A DNA stretch of 34,357 nt, from positions 1 to 34,357 of IMG/VR virus record IMGVR_UViG_3300032294_002866; one strand, given 5' to 3'. The notes under the pieces were generated by a model. The model was given only the letters and a program-made list of their open reading frames with translations. It was not told the origin of the DNA and ran no database searches. The number at the start of each line of letters is the position of its first letter. Position 1 is the stretch's first letter. Below, piece by piece: positions 26,673 to 32,845 of this stretch. The position numbers and the translations under genes were made by a program. Source of the DNA: a virus.

Positions 26673-28703
26673 ATGCCAGTGCAAATGCGCGCTGCGTCCG
26701 AACAGGCCGCGGTGCTTTCGCTGTTGGGTGATGTTGGTTGGGATATTACGCCCGCCGGTGTCGCTGCGGAGTTGAAAAAGCTTTCGGCCAATCAGCCTTT
26801 GACCATCTCCATTAATTCCTATGGCGGGGATGCGCTGGCGGGTATCGCCATCCATAACATGCTGGCGCGCCATGCCGGGCCAAAAACCGTGATTGTGGAA
26901 GGCATCGCCGCATCAGCGGCCAGCCTTATCGCTATGGCGGGTGACCGGATTGTGATGCCGGGCAATGCCTTTCTGATGATCCATGAAGCCTGGGGCGGCG
27001 CGCTGGGCGATGCGGAAACCATGCGCCAGCAGGCCGATGTGCTGGACCAGATCAGCGGCGCCTATCGCCGTACCTATGCCGGAAAATCCGGCAAGGATGA
27101 AGAAACCGTGGCCGCCTTGATGCGCGCCGAAACTTGGTTTGATGCGGATATGGCCGTGGCGGAAGGTTTTGCCAATGAAGCGGCGGAGCCCGCAGAAATT
27201 CGCGCCTTTGCGGCGCTTGACCCCAATCGTTACGCCGCCGCGCCCGCAGCCTTTTGTGGGCTGGTGCGCGCGGCGCGCGATGCGGTGCCGGTAGCGGCGC
27301 CGGTAGTTTCCAACCCGCCGGCAATTTCGCCGGCAGTAGCCAAGGAGATCGGCATGTCCGAATCCATCGCCCAGGCCGGCGGGAATAGCCCGGCCCAAAC
27401 CCCTGCCCCGGTTGTGCCGGCGGCGGCTTCCATTGCTGAGGTTCGCGGCATTGCCGAACGCAACGGCCTGCCGGCTGAGTTTGCGTTGACGCAGATTGAA
27501 CGCGGCGCCACGCGCGAAGCCGCGCTTGAAGCTGCGCTTGAAGCGGTGGCGGCGCGCAGCCCCGCCCCGATCATGCCGAATTCCGCCGTGGTCAGCGTGA
27601 TCCGTGATGAACGCGATACGCTGCGCGCCCGCTGGACTGGTGCGCTTTCCGCGCAGCTTTCCAACCAGGCGCCGCCGGCGGAAAGCCGCGAATTCGCCAA
27701 TATGGGTTTCCATGGCCTGATGCGTGAAATCGCGGTGGCCAATGGTGTGAAGGACGTGCATCGCATGTCCGGCGCCGATCTGGCGGAAATGGTTTTGTCC
27801 GGGCGGATCAACGCGCAGCATTCCACCAGCGACTTCCCGCTGATCCTTGTCAATTCGGCGAACAAGTCTGTGCAGGGCCTGTTCGGCCAATACCCGAACA
27901 CCTGGGCTTCTTGGACGCGCGAAGTTGATGTGGCGGATTTCAAAACCATCACTTCTGCCTTTGCGGGCCAATTCCCGGAGGTGGCAGCCATTTCTGAAGG
28001 CGCACCCTATACCTACGGCTCGATCGCGGAAGAAGGCCAGACCTATGCGGTGCAGGAACGCGGCCGCCTGGTGGCGCTGACGCGCCAGGCTTTGGTGAAT
28101 GACGATACGCGCGCCTTCCAGGATGTGCTTTCGGGCGCGGCCTTGGCTGGCTACACGGCGCTGCGCCGCGTGGTGTTCGGCATCCTGACCGCCAATGCCA
28201 ACTGGCCGGCAGGCGGCGCCACGGCGCTGTTCGCGGCTGGCCGGAATAACCTGGGCACCGCGGGCAATTTGAGCGCGCCAACTTTCGCTGAACTGCGCGC
28301 GCTGCTGACGAAGCAAACCAGCCCGGCCCGCGCTGGTGAAAGCGCCGCGCCGCTGCCGCCGCCTTCTTCCATGGTGCTGCTGGTTGGCCCGGATGAAGAA
28401 GACATGGCGCTGGAATTGTTGGGCAACCGCATTGTGCCAACCGCGACTGGCGCGGTGCTGCCTGATGCCTACCGCACAAGCACTTCGCTGGTGATGGAAC
28501 CGTTCCTGGATACCGGAAATGATCCTTACTACCTGTGCCGCGGTGATATTCGCGGGGTGGAAATTGCGTATCTGCAAGGCCAGCGCGCGCCCACCATCAC
28601 CAGCGCTGAAGACATCCGGTATTCCGGCATGACCTTCCGTGTGGTGTTCGACTTTGGCGCGGCGGCGGTGCAGCCGCGCGCCATGGCCGCGAACCTGGGC
28701 TGA
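26673..28703 (+). CDS. ClpP-type prohead protease fused to major capsid protein (676 aa)
   Basis: Residues ~1-190 are a ClpP/S14-like prohead protease: SINSYGGDALAGIAIHNML, catalytic Ser81 in GIAASAASLIAMAGD and His104 in LMIHEAWGG. A low-complexity Ala/Pro stretch (~200-300) links to a capsid domain, ~315-676: LILVNSANKSVQGLFGQYPN, EVDVADFKTITSAFAGQFPE, then SEGAPYTYGSIAEEGQTYAV and ALTRQALVNDDTRAFQ. The protease would cleave scaffold and itself during head maturation. An internal ATG at 27354 with a strong ribosome site could yield the capsid part alone, as for lambda C/Nu3 and E. Fusions of this type are known in siphophages. Confidence 0.85.
   Translation: MPVQMRAASEQAAVLSLLGDVGWDITPAGVAAELKKLSANQPLTISINSYGGDALAGIAIHNMLARHAGPKTVIVEGIAASAASLIAMAGDRIVMPGNAFLMIHEAWGGALGDAETMRQQADVLDQISGAYRRTYAGKSGKDEETVAALMRAETWFDADMAVAEGFANEAAEPAEIRAFAALDPNRYAAAPAAFCGLVRAARDAVPVAAPVVSNPPAISPAVAKEIGMSESIAQAGGNSPAQTPAPVVPAAASIAEVRGIAERNGLPAEFALTQIERGATREAALEAALEAVAARSPAPIMPNSAVVSVIRDERDTLRARWTGALSAQLSNQAPPAESREFANMGFHGLMREIAVANGVKDVHRMSGADLAEMVLSGRINAQHSTSDFPLILVNSANKSVQGLFGQYPNTWASWTREVDVADFKTITSAFAGQFPEVAAISEGAPYTYGSIAEEGQTYAVQERGRLVALTRQALVNDDTRAFQDVLSGAALAGYTALRRVVFGILTANANWPAGGATALFAAGRNNLGTAGNLSAPTFAELRALLTKQTSPARAGESAAPLPPPSSMVLLVGPDEEDMALELLGNRIVPTATGAVLPDAYRTSTSLVMEPFLDTGNDPYYLCRGDIRGVEIAYLQGQRAPTITSAEDIRYSGMTFRVVFDFGAAAVQPRAMAANLG
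27342..27356 (+). promoter_or_regulatory. Internal ribosome site and start inside the protease-capsid gene
   Basis: AAGGAG (27342-27347) is followed after six bases (ATCGGC) by in-frame ATG 27354, residue 228 of the fusion. Initiation here would give a 449-residue product with an Ala/Pro-rich N-terminus and the entire capsid domain but no protease. Spacing is ideal for translation, and the site lies exactly in the linker between the two domains. Confidence 0.5.
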
Positions 28704-28709
28704 TCTGAT

Positions 28710-28733
28710 GCGGGTGGCTGAAAGGCCGCCCGC
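28710..28733 (+). terminator. Hairpin after the capsid gene, candidate attenuator
   Basis: GCGGGTGGC (28710-28718), loop TGAAAG, GCCGCCCGC (28725-28733), a 9-bp stem with one G-U pair, followed by TTTCCC. Short T-tract, so termination would be partial. It stands between the capsid and cement genes and may adjust their relative expression or protect the capsid message. Confidence 0.45.
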
Positions 28734-28771
28734 TTTCCCATCCATCCATTCGATCGAAAGGGGTAATTCCC

Positions 28772-29122
28772 ATGGCTACAAATAAAGTTGGTGATGCTGA
28801 TGTTGTCACCGTTACCGCGCCCGCCACTGTAGCTTCCGGCGCTGGTGTTCTGGTCGGCCTTCTGTTTGGGGTGGCAATTCACGCCGCGGCGTCTGGCGCG
28901 AATGTCGCCATCATGACCGAGGGTGTGTTTCGTCTGCCAAAGGCGACTGGCGCTGGCATCAATGAAGGCGTGCGGGTGTTCTGGGACAATGCCGCCGGCA
29001 ATGTCACCACCACTGCCGCCAGCAATAACTGCATCGGCTGGGCCATTGGCCCGGGCAACTATGCCGCCGGCGCCACGGAAATCCTGGTGCGCTTGGGCCG
29101 CCCGAACGCCACGGCCGCCTAA
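28772..29122 (+). CDS. Capsid cement/decoration protein, DUF2190 (116 aa)
   Basis: ATG 28772 follows GAAAGGGG. The product, MATNKVGDADVVTVTAPATV, then ASGAGVLVGLLFGVAIHAAA and SGANVAIMTEGVFRLPKATG with a final WAIGPGNYAAGATEILVRLG, is typical DUF2190, a beta-rich trimer that binds the capsid surface and stabilises it, as lambda gpD does. It directly follows the capsid gene, as in many siphophages. Flanking hairpins (28710-28733 and 29130-29153) may control its amount. Confidence 0.8.
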   Translation: MATNKVGDADVVTVTAPATVASGAGVLVGLLFGVAIHAAASGANVAIMTEGVFRLPKATGAGINEGVRVFWDNAAGNVTTTAASNNCIGWAIGPGNYAAGATEILVRLGRPNATAA

Positions 29123-29129
29123 GGCTCAA

Positions 29130-29153
29130 CCGGGGCGGCATAGCCCGCCCCGG
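29130..29153 (+). terminator. Hairpin after the cement gene, candidate attenuator
   Basis: CCGGGGCGG (29130-29138), loop CATAGC, CCGCCCCGG (29145-29153), then GCTTTCC. A perfect 9-bp GC-rich stem. The following bases are similar to those after the hairpin at 28710 (GCTTTCCCATNN), so the two may have the same role. Weak T-tract. Confidence 0.5.
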
Positions 29154-29161
29154 GCTTTCCC

Positions 29162-29488
29162 ATGGCAGATGCCTTCGCCGCCGCAGCCGCCGTGCTGCAC
29201 GCGGACCAAAACATTTCGGAACCGGCCACCTATTACGCCGGCGGCGCCGGGCCCGGCCAGGCGCTGCGCGTGATCCGCTCAGCGCCCATCGCGCCAGCCT
29301 ATGGCCCGGCGGGCGGCATGGGCAGCCTGCAGCCCGCTTGTGTGGTGGATATGTTGGTTTCCGATGTGCCAACGCAGCCTTCACCCGGCGATCTGCTGTT
29401 GATGGGCAGCGAAACCTTCCGCGTTGAATCAGCGGAACGCGATGATCTGCGCCTGGCCTGGCGCTTGATGCTGGCGGAAGAAGCCTGA
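29162..29488 (+). CDS. Head-tail joining protein (108 aa)
   Basis: Starts ATG 29162, close behind the hairpin. The sequence is Ala/Pro/Gly-rich in front (MADAFAAAAAVLHADQNISE, then ATYYAGGAGPGQALRVIRSA) and has a C-terminal beta-type region (ACVVDMLVSDVPTQPSPGDL, then LLMGSETFRVESAERDDLRL) with the 'PSPGD.L.....F.V' pattern seen in gpFII-like joining proteins. It would sit under the portal and take up the tail. Overlap with the next start is one base. Confidence 0.6.
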   Translation: MADAFAAAAAVLHADQNISEPATYYAGGAGPGQALRVIRSAPIAPAYGPAGGMGSLQPACVVDMLVSDVPTQPSPGDLLLMGSETFRVESAERDDLRLAWRLMLAEEA

Positions 29489-29931
29489 TGCCCACCCCCA
29501 TTCGTGAAGCCGTGCTGGCCGCTGTGTTCACGCGGCTGAAGGCGCAGCTTTCCGGCGTGACGGTGCTGCGTGCGCATCGCGCACCGCTTGATCCGCGCCA
29601 ATGCCCCGCCGTGATCATTACCGGCACCGGCATGGATGCCGATGAAGATATGTCATTCGGGGAATGCCAATGGCGCATTGGCTTTACCGTGGCAGGCTAC
29701 ATCACCGCCGCGACTGACCTGGCGGCGGAACAGGCGGCTTCCGCGCTTCACGCCCGCCTGATCGCCGCGCTGCAGAATTATGATTTGGGCCCCGCCACCA
29801 TCCAGCCGAACATCACCGGCGCGGAATTCGAACTCTACAGCATTGAAGAATCAGCCGCTCCGGCGGGTGAATTCAATGCAAGCTTTGAGGCCTTGGCAAT
29901 GACGCCGGCGGCCAGCCCTTACGCACCCTGA
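29488..29931 (+). CDS. Tail terminator/minor tail protein (147 aa), gpU-like
   Basis: ATG 29488 overlaps the previous stop. PTPIREAVLAAVFTRLKAQL, then VTVLRAHRAPLDPRQCPAVI and DEDMSFGECQWRIGFTVAGY is the alpha/beta pattern of phage tail-terminator proteins (lambda gpU and relatives), which cap the tail tube. A second half (AATDLAAEQAASALHARLIA, then DLGPATIQPNITGAEFELYS) agrees. Its gene order, before the tube gene, is as expected. Assignment by order and pattern. Confidence 0.6.
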   Translation: MPTPIREAVLAAVFTRLKAQLSGVTVLRAHRAPLDPRQCPAVIITGTGMDADEDMSFGECQWRIGFTVAGYITAATDLAAEQAASALHARLIAALQNYDLGPATIQPNITGAEFELYSIEESAAPAGEFNASFEALAMTPAASPYAP

Positions 29932-29948
29932 CCTTGAAAGGATAGAGC

Positions 29949-31127
29949 ATGAGCACGAATCTGGTGCGGCTGCGCAACGCCGCCGTGGCGGTAAAAATTG
30001 AAGTGACGCCTGGCACAGACGCCATCGCCGGCACGCCCGCGAATGCGGATTGGATCGGCGCTGATTGCCAGGTGAGTTTTGACCAGACGGCGGTACCAAA
30101 CAGCGAAATGACCGGCAGCTTAGACCGCGCGCCTGCCATTGTGGGCGGCCTGCGCCCGCGGCTTCGTCTGACCATGCCGCTGCGTGGTTCCGGCACGGCT
30201 GGCACCGCGCCGGAATGGGGGCGCTTGATGCAATGCGCTACCATGCAGGAAACGCTGACGGCCGCCGCCGTGCCTGCCAGCCCGCTTGCATTGAGCGCGG
30301 GTGGTGCTTCCGCCGTGACTCTGGGCGCCACCTTCGGCAGCACGGCGCAGCAATATCGCGGCATGCCGCTGGCCCTTGGCGCCATCACGGGCGACCAGCC
30401 GGCGCTCAGCGCTATTGCGGATTACACCGCGGGCCGCGTGGCTTCGCTGATCCATACCGTGGCCACGGCCTTCACGGCGGCCCAAACCGCGCAGATCCCG
30501 ATCAATCAGCGCTACAGCCCGACTTCGGACGAAGCGGTGTTCAAGACCTGTACCATCTACTTCTACGCGGATGGTATGCGCTGGCGCTTTACCGGCTGCC
30601 TTGGCACTTGGAGCCTTGACCTCACCACGGGCGGCATTGGCCAATTGTCTTTCGACCTGGTTGGCGCCTTTTCGGATTTTACCGCAATCGCGCTGCCCAC
30701 GGGCTGGAATACTGCCATTCGCCCAACCGCGCCGCGTTTTGTGGCGGGCGCCTGCCGCATGAATGGCGCCATTGCCCGCGTGCGCGCGCTTTCGGTGCAG
30801 GCGGGTGTCGCCACGGTATTGCCGGAAAACCCGGAAGCATCTGAAGGCTATGACCCCGCCGTGCCGGTGGAACGTGATGTGGCGGGCAGCTTGGACCCGT
30901 TGATGGATACCACGGTGTCCGTCAGCCGCTTCAATAATTTCCGCAACGGCACCAACATGATCTTGGGGGCCATCCTGGGCAGCACGGCGGGCAATCGCTT
31001 TGCCCTGGTGATGCCTTCCATCCGCGCAACCGCGATGAACCCCGGGGATCGGGGCGGCCTTGGCGTGGATAGCATCGGCTTCCAGGCCGATGGCGCGGAT
31101 AGCCCGGTGTTCCTGACCGCCTTCTAA
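29949..31127 (+). CDS. Major tail tube protein (392 aa)
   Basis: AAAGG stands about ten bases before ATG 29949. The product, MSTNLVRLRNAAVAVKIEVT, then PGTDAIAGTPANADWIGADC, is a typical phage tail-tube front, and it has two related halves (~1-190 and ~190-392): FKTCTIYFYADGMRWRFTGC, later LVMPSIRATAMNPGDRGG. Tubes of this size, with two tube-like domains in one chain, occur in several siphophage groups. It would stack into the inner tube of a non-contractile tail. A structured leader follows before the chaperone gene. Confidence 0.7.
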   Translation: MSTNLVRLRNAAVAVKIEVTPGTDAIAGTPANADWIGADCQVSFDQTAVPNSEMTGSLDRAPAIVGGLRPRLRLTMPLRGSGTAGTAPEWGRLMQCATMQETLTAAAVPASPLALSAGGASAVTLGATFGSTAQQYRGMPLALGAITGDQPALSAIADYTAGRVASLIHTVATAFTAAQTAQIPINQRYSPTSDEAVFKTCTIYFYADGMRWRFTGCLGTWSLDLTTGGIGQLSFDLVGAFSDFTAIALPTGWNTAIRPTAPRFVAGACRMNGAIARVRALSVQAGVATVLPENPEASEGYDPAVPVERDVAGSLDPLMDTTVSVSRFNNFRNGTNMILGAILGSTAGNRFALVMPSIRATAMNPGDRGGLGVDSIGFQADGADSPVFLTAF

Positions 31128-31198
31128 TCCGGTTCCGTCCGACAGCGGAACAAGGCCGCGCGCGCTGCGTTTTCTGCCGGCGCGGCGCGCGTTGCACC

Positions 31199-31224
31199 GG
31201 CGCAGGGGTGTCGGCCCCTGCGCC
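31199..31224 (+). terminator. Strong hairpin between tail tube and chaperone
   Basis: GGCGCAGGGG (31199-31208), loop TGTCGG, CCCCTGCGCC (31215-31224), a perfect 10-bp stem. A smaller one, GTTCCG/CGGAAC, lies at 31132-31151. No T-tract follows, so it may stabilise the abundant tube message or limit read-through, not strictly terminate. Confidence 0.45.
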
Positions 31225-31254
31225 ACCCCAAACCCCTCCGACAAGGGATGCCCC

Positions 31255-31812
31255 ATGAAATCCGAAGAACCCGTTTTGTCCCGCCGATCCATCCGCAAGG
31301 TGGAAGGCCGCCGCGCCATTTATGATGTGGCGCCGCTCACCATTCGCGAACGCGCCGCCTATCGCGCGGATATGGCCGGCGAGGGCTGCCGCCTGCCCAT
31401 GCGGGCAGAGCTGCTGGAAGGCCTGGCCAGCGCCATGAAGGAATTGGCGCCGGATAACCTGGCTGATCTGCTGGCCGTGATCGCCCGCGCTGATGCGGCG
31501 CAGGCCGATGGCGCTGAGCCCCTGGCCAAGGCCGATGAAGATGCGCTGCGCGTGATGGAATCCGCCGCGCGCCAGGTGCCGGCCTATGCCGCCATGCTGA
31601 AGGACCAGGTGCGCTGGTTTTCCATGATGCCGTTGGTGACCGCGCGGCACGCTTTGCGCGGCTGGAATTCGGATTTGCTGCCAGCCTTCCAGCGCGTGCG
31701 CGGCCTGGTGCCGGATGAATTGCTGGAAGAATGCGGCGAAGAAGACCTTTCCATCATCGCCGCCGCCGCGATTGACCTGATGCAGGTAACCAAGGCCCAG
31801 GAAAAAAACTGA
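31255..31812 (+). CDS. Tail assembly chaperone, short form (gpG-like, 185 aa)
   Basis: ATG 31255 is preceded by AAGGGA, whereas the frame upstream (from 31192) looks like shadow. The product (MKSEEPVLSRRSIRKVEGRR, then APLTIRERAAYRADMAGEG, EGLASAMKELAPDNLADLL and AARQVPAYAAMLKDQVRWFS) is helical and charged. The stop follows a slippery AAAAAAC (31803-31809), and the -1 frame continues the protein to 32117. In lambda, gpG and gpGT are made this way at a fixed ratio and chaperone the tape measure while the tube polymerises. Position, just before DUF6441-like and tape-measure genes, agrees. Confidence 0.75.
   Translation: MKSEEPVLSRRSIRKVEGRRAIYDVAPLTIRERAAYRADMAGEGCRLPMRAELLEGLASAMKELAPDNLADLLAVIARADAAQADGAEPLAKADEDALRVMESAARQVPAYAAMLKDQVRWFSMMPLVTARHALRGWNSDLLPAFQRVRGLVPDELLEECGEEDLSIIAAAAIDLMQVTKAQEKN
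31803..31809 (+). promoter_or_regulatory. -1 ribosomal frameshift slippery heptamer
   Basis: A AAA AAC read in the zero frame (GAA AAA AAC), directly before the TGA at 31810-31812. This is a canonical X XXY YYZ site. Slippage lets ribosomes enter the -1 frame at CTG 31809, which is open for 102 codons. Confidence 0.75.
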
Positions 31813-32117
31813 AAGGCGCCCTTGCCGCACTTCACGGCATTGGCGCTGGCGAAAGCCGATTCGCTTCCGATGGGGGCGCATTTCTGATCGGCGATGAAGA
31901 AGTGCAGGAAAACCCGCGCATCACCACGCCGCGGGCATTCATTGAATTTGTGCAGCTTTGGTTCGCGTGCCGCGCTGGCATGGGCGGCTACAGCGCCTGG
32001 CCGGATGCGGGCGGCGTGGCGGACCAGGCGGCCTGGGTTTTCGATGCCTTCCGCACGCTGGGCGGGATTGAAGCGGAAATGGACGCGGCGAAGAAACGGC
32101 GAAGGGGCGGTGAATGA
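31809..32117 (+). CDS. Tail assembly chaperone extension (gpT-like part of gpGT)
   Basis: The -1 frame, entered at CTG 31809 through the slippery site, adds 102 residues: LKGALAALHGIGAGESRFAS, then QENPRITTPRAFIEFVQLWF and ACRAGMGGYSAWPDAGGVAD, ending AAKKRRRGGE. The full frameshifted product would be 287 residues. The sequence has the compact Trp/Phe-rich make-up of gpT-like domains, which contact the tape-measure protein. An independent start at ATG 31902 would give a shorter protein but has no strong ribosome site. The stop overlaps the next start (ATGA at 32114-32117). Confidence 0.7.
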   Translation: MKGALAALHGIGAGESRFASDGGAFLIGDEEVQENPRITTPRAFIEFVQLWFACRAGMGGYSAWPDAGGVADQAAWVFDAFRTLGGIEAEMDAAKKRRRGGE

Positions 32118-32845
32118 GAATCCTGGCGAAAGCTGACAAGCTGATTTCCGATGAAATCAAGCAGCGCCAGGAAATTTTGGCGTCTGGTCTGCGCGATGGC
32201 ATCCATCGCACGGGTGAAGTGCTGCAGGCGGAACTGCGTAGCCAGGTGCGCCGCGCCAATTTGGGGGAAGGGCTGGAAAAAGCTTGGCGCTTGGACAAAT
32301 TCCCCAAGCGCCGATCGAAGCTCAATCTGGACCCGGCGGCGGTAGTGTATTCCAAAAGCACCGTCCTGCACCGCGCTTTTGATGAAAGCCGCACTATTCG
32401 CGCGGCGCGTGTTCAGTATCTGGTGATTGCCCTGCCTGCCGCCATCCATCTTGGCCTTGGCTATTCGCGCAAAAGCCGCAAGGGCGGCACGGTGCCGGCG
32501 GGTGCGCTGCGCAAGGTTTCTGAAATTGATGTGGCGGCCAAAAAGCTGCGCGCGGTGGTGGTTTCCGCCAAGCATGGCAAGCGCGGGCCACGCATCGCCA
32601 AGGCCAAACCCAAGGGCCGCAACGCGCCCATCGAAGGCCGCCGCATCGTCATCATGAAGGCGAAGAAGGGTGAAGGCCTGACGGCGGTTTTTTACGCGCC
32701 AGACCAGAAAAAGGGCCTGCCGCTTTTTGCGCTCCGCCGCCAGGTGGCGGGGCGGAAGCTTTTGGACATTGCAGGCCCGGCGGAAGCCGCCAAGCAAGCC
32801 GTGAAACGTGAAGTGAACGCAGCAATAGCAGGAAGGTTGGCATGA
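32114..32845 (+). CDS. DUF6441-like tail protein (243 aa)
   Basis: ATG 32114 overlaps the preceding stop. The N-terminus is helical and basic (DEIKQRQEILASGLRDGIHR, then EVLQAELRSQVRRANLGEGL and EKAWRLDKFPKRRSKLNLD), followed by ALPAAIHLGLGYSRKSRKG and a Lys/Arg-rich section (KHGKRGPRIAKAKPKGRN). A family of siphophage proteins found between tail chaperone and tape measure (DUF6441) has this pattern. The strongly basic nature suggests interaction with DNA, RNA or the acidic tape measure. The stop overlaps the next start (ATGA at 32842-32845). Confidence 0.55.
   Translation: MRILAKADKLISDEIKQRQEILASGLRDGIHRTGEVLQAELRSQVRRANLGEGLEKAWRLDKFPKRRSKLNLDPAAVVYSKSTVLHRAFDESRTIRAARVQYLVIALPAAIHLGLGYSRKSRKGGTVPAGALRKVSEIDVAAKKLRAVVVSAKHGKRGPRIAKAKPKGRNAPIEGRRIVIMKAKKGEGLTAVFYAPDQKKGLPLFALRRQVAGRKLLDIAGPAEAAKQAVKREVNAAIAGRLA

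Noticed and set aside
26913-28745. A 610-codon leftward frame opposite the protease-capsid gene.
   Set aside because: Shadow of a strongly recognised capsid gene; His/Arg/Gly-rich product with no domain. The same holds for leftward frames at 25071-26144 and 30120-31319.
31902-32117. An independent 71-aa gene from ATG 31902.
   Set aside because: No strong ribosome site; the frame is open upstream back to the slippery heptamer, and the upstream part has the same coding character. A -1 frameshift product explains it better.
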